Shown here piece by piece: positions 11,071-19,907 of a DNA stretch of 64,000 nucleotides. A program made the position numbers and the translations under genes. The notes below the pieces were generated by a model. That model saw only the letters and a list, made by a program, of their open reading frames with translations, searched no databases and had not been told where the DNA came from. Every line of letters begins with the position of its first letter. Positions within the stretch are counted from its first letter, which is position 1. The stretch is from assembly GCF_005153485.1 (NCBI RefSeq), contig NZ_CP039740.1, forward strand, positions 806,001 to 870,000, given 5' to 3'. Source of the DNA: Pseudolabrys sp. FHR47. GTDB taxonomy: Bacteria > Pseudomonadota > Alphaproteobacteria > Rhizobiales > Xanthobacteraceae.

Positions 11071-11928
11071 CTAGTCTCTCAACAGTTCGTTGATGCTCGT
11101 CTTGCTGCGCGTCTTCTCGTCGACGCGCTTGACGATCACCGCGCAGTACAGGCTCGGGCCCGGCTCGCCCTCGGGCAGCGGCTTGCCCGGCATGGTGCCG
11201 GAGACGACGACGGAGTAGGGCGGCACTTCGCCCATATAGATCTTGCCGGTCTCGCGATCGACGATCTTGGTCGACTGGCCGAGATAGACGCCCATGCCGA
11301 GCACCGCGCCCTCGCGCACGATCACGCCCTCGACCACTTCCGAGCGCGCGCCGATGAAGCAATTGTCCTCGATGATCACCGGCCCGGCCTGCAGCGGCTC
11401 AAGCACGCCGCCGATGCCGACGCCGCCCGACAGGTGCACGTTCTTGCCGATCTGCGCGCAGGAGCCGACGGCGGCCCAGGTGTCGACCATCGTGCCCGAG
11501 CCGACATGGGCGCCGAGATTGACGAAGGACGGCATCAGGATCACGCCCGGTGCGATATAGGCCGACTTGCGCACCACCGAACCCGGCACGGCGCGGAAGC
11601 CCTCTTTCTTGAAGCGTGCGGCGGTCCAGCCCTTGAACTTGGAATCGACCTTGTCCCACCACTTGGCGCCACCGGGGCCGCCGGGAATGGTGCTCATGTC
11701 GTTGAGGCGGAACGACAGCAGCACGGCCTTCTTGAGCCACTGATTCACCTTCCACGAGCCATCGGCCTGCTTTTCGGCCGCGCGCGCCGCGCCGGAATCG
11801 AGCAGGCCCAGCGCCGTATCGACCGCCTTGCGCACCGCGCCCTTGGTCTTGGGCGTGACCTTGTCGCGGCCCTCGAAGGCCTCGTTGATGGTTTTTTCCA
11901 GGCTCTGGAGATTGATTTTGGCGGCCAT
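11071..11928 (-). CDS. dapD: Tetrahydrodipicolinate N-succinyltransferase
   Basis: Transfers succinyl from succinyl-CoA to tetrahydrodipicolinate. 285 residues: a helical N-terminal domain ([18 protein letters not shown]), then a left-handed beta-helix of hexapeptide repeats (about 110-230, for example [26 protein letters not shown] without the whole motif listed, and [12 protein letters not shown]). Length agrees with the family. It leads the dapD-dapE operon and is divergent from the HupE/UreJ gene; no obvious regulator site was found in the 111-base divergent gap. Confidence 0.97.
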   Translation of the reverse strand: MAAKINLQSLEKTINEAFEGRDKVTPKTKGAVRKAVDTALGLLDSGAARAAEKQADGSWKVNQWLKKAVLLSFRLNDMSTIPGGPGGAKWWDKVDSKFKGWTAARFKKEGFRAVPGSVVRKSAYIAPGVILMPSFVNLGAHVGSGTMVDTWAAVGSCAQIGKNVHLSGGVGIGGVLEPLQAGPVIIEDNCFIGARSEVVEGVIVREGAVLGMGVYLGQSTKIVDRETGKIYMGEVPPYSVVVSGTMPGKPLPEGEPGPSLYCAVIVKRVDEKTRSKTSINELLRD

Positions 11929-12039
11929 TGCGCGAACCCCGGCTTTATAGGACGGCCCGGTTTGTCGGGGGCGGGGCGGGGGATGTCAAGTCGGCGCCGG
12001 AGCCGTTACTCTCGGCCGCCTTGAACAGGAGTCCGAGCC

Positions 12040-12663
12040 GTGCGCCGCCCAGTCTTTTCCCTTACTACCCTTCTTGCCGCCCTCGCTGCGGCCCAGCCTG
12101 CCTTTGCCCATCATGTCATGGACGGTGCCATGCCGGTGACTTTGGCGCAGGGCCTTTTGTCGGGCCTCGGTCATCCGATCATCGGCCTTGATCATTTTGC
12201 CGCCGTGGTGGCGGTCGGCTGCATCGCCTCGCTGCATGGCGCCGGCGCCCGGCTGGTCGTCGGCTATGTGGTGACGATGATGGCCGGCGTTGCCGTGCAG
12301 CTGATGGGTGCGGGTCTGCCCGGCGCCGAACTGTGGGTTGCCGCGTCGGTGATCGCGCTTGGTCTCGTCCTCGCCAGCCGTCGCGATCTCGGCACTCTTG
12401 CCGCCTTCGCTGTATTCGCCGTGGTCGGTCTGCTGCACGGCTATGCGCTCGGCGAATCGATTTACGGCGCCGAGCAGACGCCGCTCATCGCCTACCTCGC
12501 GGGTCTCGCCATCATCCAGAGCGTTATCGCGCTCGCCGCGATGAGCGTTGCGCGCCTCATCGCGCGCCGCATGCCAGAGATCGCGCCGCTGCGGTTGATC
12601 GGCGCCGGTATTGCCGGTATCGGGTTTGCTATTCTTGTGCAACAGATCGTGCCGGCGGTGTAA
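12040..12663 (+). CDS. HupE/UreJ family membrane protein (possible nickel permease)
   Basis: A 207-residue membrane protein with a signal peptide (ending QPAFAH), then about six hydrophobic segments. The segment SGLGHPIIGLDHFAAVVAVG carries the His-x5-Asp-His signature of HupE/UreJ proteins, which are linked to nickel uptake for hydrogenase and urease; a second His occurs in GLLHGYALGE. GTG start at 12040 with AGGAG 9 bases upstream. No urease or hydrogenase genes are in the window. The DUF1989 gene starts 4 bases downstream, so the two are likely co-translated. Confidence 0.85.
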   Translation: MRRPVFSLTTLLAALAAAQPAFAHHVMDGAMPVTLAQGLLSGLGHPIIGLDHFAAVVAVGCIASLHGAGARLVVGYVVTMMAGVAVQLMGAGLPGAELWVAASVIALGLVLASRRDLGTLAAFAVFAVVGLLHGYALGESIYGAEQTPLIAYLAGLAIIQSVIALAAMSVARLIARRMPEIAPLRLIGAGIAGIGFAILVQQIVPAV

Positions 12664-12667
12664 TGGA

Positions 12668-13321
12668 ATGCAGAGCGGTGAACTAATCGAAATTCCGGCG
12701 CGCCACGGCAAGGCACTCAAGCTCAAGAAAGGCCAGGCGGTCCGCCTCATCAATACCCACGGCACCCAGGTGGTCGACTGCTGGGCCTGGAACGCCGCCG
12801 ATCTCACCGATCATATGAGCATGGAGGCGACGCGGGTCTGGCTGCAGCGTCTCAATCCGCTGGTCGGCGACACTTTCGTCACCACCAAGCGCAATCCGAT
12901 CCTCACTCTGGTCGAGGATACGTCGCCCGGCGTGCACGACACTTTTATGGCCGCCTGTGACCGCCATCGCTATGAGCGTCTCGGCGTCAAGGACTACCAC
13001 CGCAACTGCCTCGACAACATGTTCGAAGGCATGCGCGAACTGGGCCTCACACCGCCGATGCCGATCCTCGCTTCGTTCAACGTGTTCATGAACATCGCGG
13101 TGCAGGGCGACGGTCGTTCGCTCCACACCGGCCCGGTGGTGACCAAGGCCGGCGACTACATCACTCTGCGCGCCGACATGGATTGTTACGTCGCCTTTTC
13201 CGCCTGTCCGCAGGACATCGTGAAAATCCAGGGCGAGGCGGGCGTGCCGCTGTCGGCGCATTTCACCGTGCTGGACGACGGCTTTGCCTCGCCGCCGCCG
13301 CGGCCGGCCTGGGTGCCGTAA
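12668..13321 (+). CDS. DUF1989 family protein (urea carboxylase-associated type)
   Basis: A 217-residue protein of DUF1989. It has IPARHGKALKLKKGQAVRLINTHGTQVVDCWAW, SMEATRVWLQ, the central DTSPGVHDTFMAACDR, and a conserved CLDNMFEGMRELGL stretch. Some members of this family act as carboxyguanidine deiminase subunits beside urea carboxylase-like enzymes, others are uncharacterised; here no carboxylase or hydrolase partner is adjacent, so function is open. The start at 12668 leaves a 4-base gap after the HupE/UreJ gene. Its last 59 bases overlap the end of the convergent LysR gene. Confidence 0.8.
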   Translation: MQSGELIEIPARHGKALKLKKGQAVRLINTHGTQVVDCWAWNAADLTDHMSMEATRVWLQRLNPLVGDTFVTTKRNPILTLVEDTSPGVHDTFMAACDRHRYERLGVKDYHRNCLDNMFEGMRELGLTPPMPILASFNVFMNIAVQGDGRSLHTGPVVTKAGDYITLRADMDCYVAFSACPQDIVKIQGEAGVPLSAHFTVLDDGFASPPPRPAWVP

Positions 13322-14231
13322 CGCCGGCCTGACGCTTCGCCACCGCGGCCGAACCGTGCATGAAGCGCCGCGCAAATTCGATGAAGGTGCGCAGCACCGG
13401 CGAAGGGTCATTATCGCGATAGACCAGAAACACGTCGGCCGCCGGCGCCGAAGGTCCCAATGTGTGAAAGATGATCTGGTCGCCGGTCAGGCGCGCGATC
13501 GAAGCCGGCAGCAGCGCGACGCCGAACCCTGCCGCGATGAGGCCGAGGATCGATTGCGAGTCGATCACCTCATGCGCGATACGCGGCAGAAAACCGGCAT
13601 TGACGCACCAATCCATGATCGAGCGGGCGAAGTCGGACGAGTCCGGCGCAAGGACGATATATTCCTCCTTGCGCAATTCCTTGATGTCGATGCGCTTTCG
13701 TTTCGCCAGCCGGTGGATCGACGACATGGCGACGACCACGTCCTCCCGCCACGCCAGCTCTTGCGTCAGTCCCTCGCTCGGCGGCGGGCAGCGAATGAAG
13801 CAGGCGTCGGTGCGGTGCTCCAGCAGCGCCTGGGTCTGCAATTCGGGCGCCTGCTCGACCAGCTTGGTGACGACGCTGGGATATTCATGGCGGTGAGCCG
13901 CCAGAAGGTCGGCCAGCCCGCCGCGCATGATCGACCCGGTGGCTCCGATCGACAGCTGGCCGACCTGCCCCTGGCCGATAGCCCTGACCTTGCGCCGCGT
14001 CGCCTCGATCTGGGCGAGGATGTTGCGGCCGTGGACCGCGAGGATCTGCCCCGCTTCCGTCAACTCCACCCGCCGGCTGGTCCGGCGAAACAAAGGGGTA
14101 CCGAGGGAAGCCTCTAATTCCTTGATTTGCTGACTCAAAGGCGGTTGCGAAATGCGCAGCCGGGCGGCCGCCCGGGTGAAGCTCAGTTCTTCCGCGACCA
14201 TCGCAAAGTAGCGCAGTTGTCGGAAATCCAT
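13263..14231 (-). CDS. LysR-family transcriptional regulator
   Basis: A 322-residue LysR protein. The N-terminal winged helix-turn-helix is complete (MDFRQLRYFAMVAEELSFTR..., with AAARLRISQPPLSQQIKELE), followed by a periplasmic-binding-like effector domain (about 92-295). The C-terminal 25 residues are Ala/Arg/Pro rich and are coded by the stretch overlapping the DUF1989 gene; this tail may be dispensable. It is divergent from the ABC transporter genes with about 130 bases between, the usual layout for a LysR regulator and its target, so it probably controls that transporter (inference). Confidence 0.9.
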   Translation of the reverse strand: MDFRQLRYFAMVAEELSFTRAAARLRISQPPLSQQIKELEASLGTPLFRRTSRRVELTEAGQILAVHGRNILAQIEATRRKVRAIGQGQVGQLSIGATGSIMRGGLADLLAAHRHEYPSVVTKLVEQAPELQTQALLEHRTDACFIRCPPPSEGLTQELAWREDVVVAMSSIHRLAKRKRIDIKELRKEEYIVLAPDSSDFARSIMDWCVNAGFLPRIAHEVIDSQSILGLIAAGFGVALLPASIARLTGDQIIFHTLGPSAPAADVFLVYRDNDPSPVLRTFIEFARRFMHGSAAVAKRQAGVTAPRPAAAAARQSRRPAR

Positions 14232-14362
14232 ACGAAAATCCTATCGATCGCGACTAACAATATATTGGACCCGTGTATGCCGCGCTGCAATAGATGTGCA
14301 AGGATGACTCTTGCCGGGGGTGTCATCCGGCCCGATCGCGACTCTCAAAAAGGATTCTACGC

Positions 14363-15157
14363 ATGCTCACGCGCATGATGACGTCCGGCTTTGCCGCCCT
14401 CCTGCTTGCCACCACGCTGGGACTATCCGCTGGCCCGGCCAAGGCCGATGCTCTGGCCGATATCACCAAGGCCAAAGTCATCAAGGTAGCGGTGCCGCAG
14501 GATTTCGCGCCGTTCGGCTCGGCCGGTCCTGATCTGAAGCCGCAGGGCCTCGATGTCGACATGGCCAACTACATCGCCGCTCAACTCGGCGTGAAGGCCG
14601 AGATTATTCCGGTGACGTCGGCCAACCGCATTCCCTATCTCCAGACCAAGAAGGCCGATCTCGTTATTTCCTCGCTCGGCAAGAATGCCGAGCGCGAGAA
14701 GGTGATCGACTTCTCCATGCCCTATGCGCCGTTCTTCTCGGGTGTGTTCGGCACCAAGGCCATCGCCGTATCGAAGATCGCCGACCTCGCCGGCAAGACC
14801 ATCGGCGCCACGCGCGGCGCCATCGAGGAGCAGGAAATCACCAAGGATGCGCCGAAGGACACCATCATCAAGCGCTTCGAAGACAATAACGCGACCATCG
14901 CCGCTTATGTCTCCGGCCAGGTCGATCTGATCGCCACCGGCAACGTCGTGGCCGCGGCGATCACCGAAAAGAACCCGGCGCGCCCGGCCGTGACCAAGTT
15001 CATCATGAAGGACAGCCCTTGCTATGTCGGCCTCAACAAGGACGAGCCGGCGCTGAAGGCCAAGATCGACGAGATCATCGCCAAGGCGAAAGCCGATGGC
15101 ACGCTGAACAAGCTCTCGGAGAAGTGGCTGAAGAACCCGCTGCCGGCGGGGTTCTGA
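14363..15157 (+). CDS. ABC transporter substrate-binding protein, family 3 (polar amino acid type)
   Basis: A 264-residue periplasmic protein: signal peptide MLTRMMTSGFAALLLATTLG ending near AKA at residue 28, then the family 3 solute-binding fold with VAVPQDFAPFGSAGPDL, GLDVDMANYIAAQLGV, LQTKKADLVISSLGKNAEREKVIDFSMPYA. These match polar amino acid or opine receptors. Start ATG 14363 follows AAAAAGGATT. It is first of four transporter genes; a palindromic repeat of about 83 bases separates it from the permeases, which may lower their expression relative to the receptor. Confidence 0.92.
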   Translation: MLTRMMTSGFAALLLATTLGLSAGPAKADALADITKAKVIKVAVPQDFAPFGSAGPDLKPQGLDVDMANYIAAQLGVKAEIIPVTSANRIPYLQTKKADLVISSLGKNAEREKVIDFSMPYAPFFSGVFGTKAIAVSKIADLAGKTIGATRGAIEEQEITKDAPKDTIIKRFEDNNATIAAYVSGQVDLIATGNVVAAAITEKNPARPAVTKFIMKDSPCYVGLNKDEPALKAKIDEIIAKAKADGTLNKLSEKWLKNPLPAGF

Positions 15158-15180
15158 GCCACTGGCATAATCCTCCACTC

Positions 15181-15263
15181 CGTCATGCCCGGCCTTGTGC
15201 CGGGCATCCACGCCTTACTTTCTAAGGAAGACGTGGATGGCCGGGACAAGCCCGGCCATGACG
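15181..15263. repeat. Palindromic repeat, CCCGGCC/CCACG type, inside ABC operon
   Basis: Inverted repeat between the receptor and the first permease gene, closely related to the element at 553-640 (cgtcatgcccggccttgtgc on the left, ggccgggacaagcccggcc on the right). The stem would stabilise the upstream receptor mRNA or attenuate the permease genes, as known for repeats in binding-protein operons; here that is inference. Confidence 0.8.
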
Positions 15264-15312
15264 AGCGAATGTGGCGGCGCTCGGATTTGCTTACTGGCCC
15301 ATTGGCATTGCC

Positions 15313-15975
15313 ATGACCTACAAACTCGAATTCTCCGCGCTGCTGCCCTACTGGGAGGATCTGGCCTGGGGGCTGTGGTTCACCATTGTGCTCACCGTGG
15401 TGTCCACCGCCGCGGGCATCGCGGTCGGCACGCTCGGCGCGTCGGCGCGCACCTTCGGACCCAAATGGCTCGGCGGCATTGTCCGCGTTTATGTCGAGCT
15501 GATCCGCAACACGCCATTCATCGTCCAGTTGTTCTTCATCTTCTTCGGCCTGCCGGCTTTGGGCGTGAAGCTGACCGAGACGACAGCGGCCTTCCTCGCC
15601 ATGGTCATCAATCTCGGCGCCTATTCGACCGAGATCATCCGTGCCGGCATCGAGGCGGTGCCGAAGGGCCATATCGAGGCCGGCGTTTCGCTCGCCATGA
15701 CGCGGCTCGAAGTGCTGCGCCACATTGTGCTGCGCCAGGCATTCGCCAAGATCTATCCCGCTTTGTCGTCGCAGATCATCATCGTGATGCTCGGCTCGGC
15801 GGTGGTGTCGCAGATTTCCGCGCCCGATCTGACCTATGCGGCTAACTTTATTCAGTCGCGCAATTTCCGCGCCTTCGAGGTCTATTTCGTCGTCGCGCTC
15901 ATCTACCTCGTGCTTGCCATTGTGCTGCGCTACGTGCTGCGCGTCATCGGCGATCGCTTCGTGAAGGTGGGGTGA
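15313..15975 (+). CDS. Amino acid ABC transporter permease (first)
   Basis: A 220-residue integral membrane permease of the HisM/GlnP family with about five membrane segments. It has VYVELIRNTPFIVQLFFIFFGLP and the EAA loop EIIRAGIEAVPKGHIEAGVSLAMTR, which docks to the ATPase. I chose ATG 15313; a GTG at 15271 would add 14 residues of less typical sequence partly derived from the repeat border. The stop overlaps the next gene's possible GTG start (GTGA). Confidence 0.92.
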   Translation: MTYKLEFSALLPYWEDLAWGLWFTIVLTVVSTAAGIAVGTLGASARTFGPKWLGGIVRVYVELIRNTPFIVQLFFIFFGLPALGVKLTETTAAFLAMVINLGAYSTEIIRAGIEAVPKGHIEAGVSLAMTRLEVLRHIVLRQAFAKIYPALSSQIIIVMLGSAVVSQISAPDLTYAANFIQSRNFRAFEVYFVVALIYLVLAIVLRYVLRVIGDRFVKVG

Positions 15976-15977
15976 CG

Positions 15978-16628
15978 ATGTCGGATTTCAGCCTCTGGAT
16001 CATCGTCAAGAACCTCATCTGGGCGACGCAGTGGACGGTGTTTCTGTCGCTCATCGCCTTTGTCGGCGGCGGCATCGTCGGCCTGATCCTGCTGTTCCTG
16101 CGCACCTCGCAGATCAAATGGCTGGAAGTGCCGACCAAGCTCTATATCGAGTTCTTCCAGGGCACGCCGCTCCTGATGCAGCTCTTCCTGTTCTTCTTCG
16201 GCGTCGCGCTGTTCGGCCTCGAGGTGTCGCCGTGGATGGCGGCGGGGCTGGCGCTGACGCTCTGGACCAGTGCCTTTCTCACCGAGATCTGGCGCGGCTG
16301 CGTCGAGGCGATCCCGAAAGGCCAGTGGGAAGCCTCGGCCAGCGTCGCCATGAACTATGTCGAGCAGATGCGCTACGTGATCCTGCCGCAGGCCATGCGC
16401 ATCGCGATCGCGCCGACCGTCGGCTTCTCGGTGCAGGTCATCAAGGGCACGGCGCTCGCCTCCATCATCGGCTTTGTCGAGCTGACCAAGGCCGGAACCA
16501 TGATCAACAACGCCACCTTCCGGCCCTTCCTGGTCTATTCGCTGGTGGCGCTGATCTATTTCTGCCTGTGTTTCCCGCTGTCCTGGTACGCCAAACGGCT
16601 TGAAGGAAAACTCAATGTCGCTCGTTAG
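15978..16628 (+). CDS. Amino acid ABC transporter permease (second)
   Basis: A 216-residue HisM/GlnP-type permease paired with the preceding one. Typical segments are LYIEFFQGTPLLMQLFLFFFG and the EAA loop TEIWRGCVEAIPKGQWEASASVAMN. A GTG six bases upstream (15972) overlapping the previous stop is an alternative start; GAAGGTGGGG precedes both. Its last 14 bases overlap the ATPase start at 16615, so the operon is tightly packed. Confidence 0.92.
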   Translation: MSDFSLWIIVKNLIWATQWTVFLSLIAFVGGGIVGLILLFLRTSQIKWLEVPTKLYIEFFQGTPLLMQLFLFFFGVALFGLEVSPWMAAGLALTLWTSAFLTEIWRGCVEAIPKGQWEASASVAMNYVEQMRYVILPQAMRIAIAPTVGFSVQVIKGTALASIIGFVELTKAGTMINNATFRPFLVYSLVALIYFCLCFPLSWYAKRLEGKLNVAR

Positions 16629-17343
16629 CATCCGCGACGTCCGCAAGAGTTACGGCTCGGTCGAGGTTCTCAAGGGCGTGTCGCTCGAGGTCGAAAAGGG
16701 CGATGTCGTCGCCATCATCGGCCGCTCCGGTTCCGGCAAATCGACGCTGCTCCGCTGCATCAACGGGCTTGAGACCTACCAGTCCGGTGTCATTCTCGCC
16801 GACGGTATCGAGGTCGGCGGCATCCATGCCAACTTGCGCGAATTACGCCGCCATGTCGGCATGGTGTTCCAGCAGTTCAATCTGTTCCCGCATCTCACCG
16901 CCGCCGAGAACGTGATGCTGGCGCCGACGGTGGTTAACAAGACGCCGAAGAAGGAAGCTCGCGACATCGCCGCCGAGGTGCTGGCCAAGGTCGGTCTGTC
17001 GGAAAAGATGGATTCGTATCCGAGCCAGCTATCCGGCGGCCAGCAGCAGCGCGTCGCCATTGCACGTTCGCTCGCTATGCGGCCGAAGGTGCTGCTGTGC
17101 GATGAAATCACCTCGGCGCTCGATCCCGAACTGGTCAACGAAGTGCTGCGCGTTGTCGAGCAACTGGCCAAGGAAGGCATGACCCTCATCCTGGTCACGC
17201 ACGAAATGCGCTTCGCCCGCGACGTCGGCACGCATCTCGTGTTCATGCATCACGGCAAGGTGCATGAGTCGGGCGCACCGAAGGCCGTCTTCGCCGCGCC
17301 GCAGACGCCGGAACTGCAGCAGTTCGTGGGTGGGATCGGGTGA
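16615..17343 (+). CDS. Amino acid ABC transporter ATP-binding protein
   Basis: A 242-residue ATPase of the polar amino acid uptake class. Walker [11 protein letters not shown]-loop in [17 protein letters not shown], signature LSGGQQQR, Walker B VLLCDE followed by [10 protein letters not shown], and the switch His in [11 protein letters not shown] are all present. The ITSALD after the catalytic Glu replaces the more usual PTSALD, a known variant in this class. The start at 16615 is favoured over an in-frame TTG at 16600 because the protein then begins [14 protein letters not shown]. It completes a full importer. Confidence 0.95.
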   Translation: MSLVSIRDVRKSYGSVEVLKGVSLEVEKGDVVAIIGRSGSGKSTLLRCINGLETYQSGVILADGIEVGGIHANLRELRRHVGMVFQQFNLFPHLTAAENVMLAPTVVNKTPKKEARDIAAEVLAKVGLSEKMDSYPSQLSGGQQQRVAIARSLAMRPKVLLCDEITSALDPELVNEVLRVVEQLAKEGMTLILVTHEMRFARDVGTHLVFMHHGKVHESGAPKAVFAAPQTPELQQFVGGIG

Positions 17344-17351
17344 TTCTTTCT

Positions 17352-17438
17352 GTCATGGCCGGGCTTGACCCGGCCATCTCGCTTAGGGACGCACGGTGCT
17401 CACCTGAGCGGGATGGCCGGGTCAAGCCCGGCCATGAC
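17352..17438. repeat. Palindromic repeat, GGCCGGGCTTGACCCGGCC type
   Basis: Long inverted repeat between convergent genes: gtcatggccgggcttgacc on the left and ggtcaagcccggccatgac on the right, with a second palindrome in each arm. The interior (cgcttagggacgcacggtgc...) is almost the same as that of the copy at 23035-23125, so the two are recent relatives. Could serve as a bidirectional terminator. Confidence 0.8.
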
Positions 17439-17444
17439 GAAGAA

Positions 17445-18146
17445 CTAAACGCCGCGCACTTGCCCAAGAAACCCCGCCAGATCGTCCGTCACATGATCGA
17501 CATGCGGCGCGTCGCGGCCTTCGAGTTCCCATTCCTCGCGGAACACTTCGCGCTGGCCTGACGGCACCACCAGCACCGTGGTCATGCCCAGCGTGTGCGG
17601 CACTTCGAGGTTACGCGACAGGTCCTCGAACATCGCCGCCTTCATCGGATCGACGCCGTGGCGCTCGAGGAAGCGTTCGTAGACGATGGCCTTGGGCTTG
17701 GGTTCGAGTTCGGCGGCGACGATATCGAACACGTCCTCGAAATGTTTGTCGATGTCGAGCCGCCTCAGGACGGCATCGGCATGCGCCACCGTGCCGTTTG
17801 TGAGAATGAGCTTGCGTCCGGGCAGCTTTTCCAGCGCATCGCCGAGCGCCGGGTTCGGCTCGAGCGGCGAGTGGTCGATCTGATGCACGAAGTCGAGATA
17901 GTGGTCGGGATCCAGGCCGTGCTCGGTCATCAGCCCGCGCATCGTGGTGCCGTAACGCTTGTAATAATCCTTCTGCACGCGGAAGGCCTCGTCGGCGGTC
18001 ACCTTCAGAAACTCGGCGACATAGGCGCGGATGCGGTCGTCGACCTGCTGCCAGAGCAGGTGATGCGGATAGAGCGTGTTGTCGAGGTCGAATACCCAGG
18101 TTTCGACCTGGTCGAATGCGCGCGGCGCGGACTTCTTTGTGGCCAT
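17445..18146 (-). CDS. HAD-family pyrimidine 5'-nucleotidase-like phosphatase
   Basis: A 233-residue HAD hydrolase of the yeast SDT1-like pyrimidine 5'-nucleotidase branch. Catalytic Asp20 and Asp22 are in VFDLDNTLYP; motif II Thr is in LILTNGT; motif III Lys is in PKPKAIVYERF; motif IV is MFEDLSRNL. In related genomes such a gene lies close to dapD; here the ABC operon and others separate them. Its ATG overlaps by one base the stop of the upstream radical SAM gene (TAATG), so translation is likely coupled. Confidence 0.85.
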   Translation of the reverse strand: MATKKSAPRAFDQVETWVFDLDNTLYPHHLLWQQVDDRIRAYVAEFLKVTADEAFRVQKDYYKRYGTTMRGLMTEHGLDPDHYLDFVHQIDHSPLEPNPALGDALEKLPGRKLILTNGTVAHADAVLRRLDIDKHFEDVFDIVAAELEPKPKAIVYERFLERHGVDPMKAAMFEDLSRNLEVPHTLGMTTVLVVPSGQREVFREEWELEGRDAPHVDHVTDDLAGFLGQVRGV

Positions 18147-19777
18147 TAGTTCAGACGCGATTCCGCCATAGCAATTGCTTCATTGCGCACATATGGCACA
18201 GCCGGCGGATTTTTGCACGCGGTATCGGCGGCGATGCGCCGGTCGATCTCGGCGATCACCTGGCGTGAGAAGGGGCCGAGATGCGCGTACATCGCCATCA
18301 GCGAGACAATGGCTGGCAGAGCGCCCGGATTTGTCCGCGCGCAATGGATGAAAGTGTCCCAGAATCTGCTGCGCTCGCCGGGCATCGCATCAAGGATGCG
18401 GTTTACGGTCCGCAGGGAAGCGAGGCGGCGGCGCCGATCGTCTTTGTGCGGCTCCGGCCGCCCACTTCGATTCAGCAACGTGGTGAGCCGATCGAGGCGA
18501 CGCGCATAGGCGGCAGGCTCGAACACGCGCTCGAGAATTCTCTTGTAGTCCGAAAGGACGTCGCGCAGCGGCCGCATCGGCTCGAAATTGATCCCGAGTG
18601 AGCATTGGTCGCCCGAGCGCTCGGCGTCCATGACGTCATGGCCATCTTTCAGCCGGCCTTCCTTGGCGAGGCGGCGGGTCAGCTGCGTGTTCGGCAAGGC
18701 GTAAAGCAGGCCGACCATGCTGACCGGGATCGCGCACTCTTCAATGAAGTCCGCCATGGCGTCGGCAATCGAACCTTTTTCGTTGTCGAAGCCGACGATG
18801 AAACCGGCGGTGACGAACAGGCCATAGCTGTAAAGTTTGTGGACGTTCTCCGCCATGTTGCGGCGGGCGTTCTGCTTCTTGCTGGTCTGCCGCAACGTCT
18901 CGGGATCGGGGCTCTCGATGCCGATGAACACGGCGAAGAAGTTCGCCTGTTTCATCATGTTGAGCAGGTCGTCGTCATCCGCGAGATTTATCGATGCTTC
19001 GGTCGAGAATTCGAACGGATAATTGTGCGCCTGCTGCCAGGCCTTCAGTTCGGGCAGGAAGCCTTTGATCGCCTTCTTGTTGCCGATCAGGTTGTCGTCG
19101 ACGAAATCGACATGGCCGCGGTAGCCGAGCGCGTAGAGCTGACTGAGTTCCGCCAGCATCTGCTTGTTGGCTTTGATGCGCGGTTTGCGCCCGTACAGCT
19201 CAATAATGTCGCAGAATTCGCAGGTGAACGGGCAACCGCGCGAATGCTGCACGCAGATATAAAGATAGTGGTCGAAATTGAGCAGGTCGAAGCGCGGGAC
19301 CGGCGTCTTGGTGACGTCGGCTGTGAACTTATCTGCCTCGAAGATGCCGGAGCGCTCGCCGCGCTCCCAGGCCGCCACGAAGTCGTCGATGACGGTTTCC
19401 GCTTCGCCCAGGACTTGGAAATCGGCCGCCGTGTAAAGATGCGGACTGGAGGTGACATCCGGGCCGCCGACGACCACCGGTTTGCCGCTAGCCTGCACGA
19501 GTTTGATCAGATGCATGCAGTCAGGCTGTTGATTCAGCATGCCGCCGGTCATGACCAGATCGGCCCAGGCGATGTCGTCGGGGCTCAGTTCCTCGGTGTT
19601 TCGGTTGACGAGCTTGAACTGCCAGTGCTGCGGTAGCAATGCGGCGACGGTAATCAGACCGAGCGGCGCGGCGGGGTAGTGCGCGTCGAGGAGCTTGCAG
19701 GTGTCCGTATAGTTCCAAAACGAGTTGGGAACGAACTTCGGATAAATTAACAGGACCCTGCACGAACGATTTGGCAT
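18146..19777 (-). CDS. B12-binding radical SAM protein, function unknown
   Basis: A 543-residue protein with an N-terminal cobalamin-binding-like domain (RVLLIYPKF..., PLGLITVAALLP, MTGGML), a radical SAM core with Cys182, Cys186 and Cys189 in GCPFTCEFC, and a C-terminal DUF4070-like region after about residue 360. Members methylate or otherwise modify unactivated carbons. It resembles but does not match the hopanoid C-2 methylase HpnP as I recall it. The ATG at 19777 has GGGAGG 9 bases upstream; the ATG at 19786 abuts that site. A Met at 19843 would be longer still but lacks support. Coupled to the HAD gene. Confidence 0.85.
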   Translation of the reverse strand: MPNRSCRVLLIYPKFVPNSFWNYTDTCKLLDAHYPAAPLGLITVAALLPQHWQFKLVNRNTEELSPDDIAWADLVMTGGMLNQQPDCMHLIKLVQASGKPVVVGGPDVTSSPHLYTAADFQVLGEAETVIDDFVAAWERGERSGIFEADKFTADVTKTPVPRFDLLNFDHYLYICVQHSRGCPFTCEFCDIIELYGRKPRIKANKQMLAELSQLYALGYRGHVDFVDDNLIGNKKAIKGFLPELKAWQQAHNYPFEFSTEASINLADDDDLLNMMKQANFFAVFIGIESPDPETLRQTSKKQNARRNMAENVHKLYSYGLFVTAGFIVGFDNEKGSIADAMADFIEECAIPVSMVGLLYALPNTQLTRRLAKEGRLKDGHDVMDAERSGDQCSLGINFEPMRPLRDVLSDYKRILERVFEPAAYARRLDRLTTLLNRSGRPEPHKDDRRRRLASLRTVNRILDAMPGERSRFWDTFIHCARTNPGALPAIVSLMAMYAHLGPFSRQVIAEIDRRIAADTACKNPPAVPYVRNEAIAMAESRLN

Positions 19778-19907
19778 TCGTTGCATCCTCCCGCTGCTTG
19801 TATCGCACGAGTATTCGCGCGGGCTCAAGGAAAATGGACGCAATGCGACATAACGATCAGCGTGATCGGTAGTATTATTTGTTATTTCGGCACGATTTCC
19901 TGCGGAA

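Noticed and set aside
12040..12663. Proof of urease or hydrogenase in the window
   Set aside because: Only the HupE/UreJ protein is present; no structural enzyme genes are seen.
18146..19777. Hopanoid C-2 methylase HpnP
   Set aside because: The fold class is the same, but the N-terminal and core motifs (for example PAAPLGLITVAALLP and DVTSSPHLY) differ from HpnP as I remember it; no other hopanoid gene is nearby.
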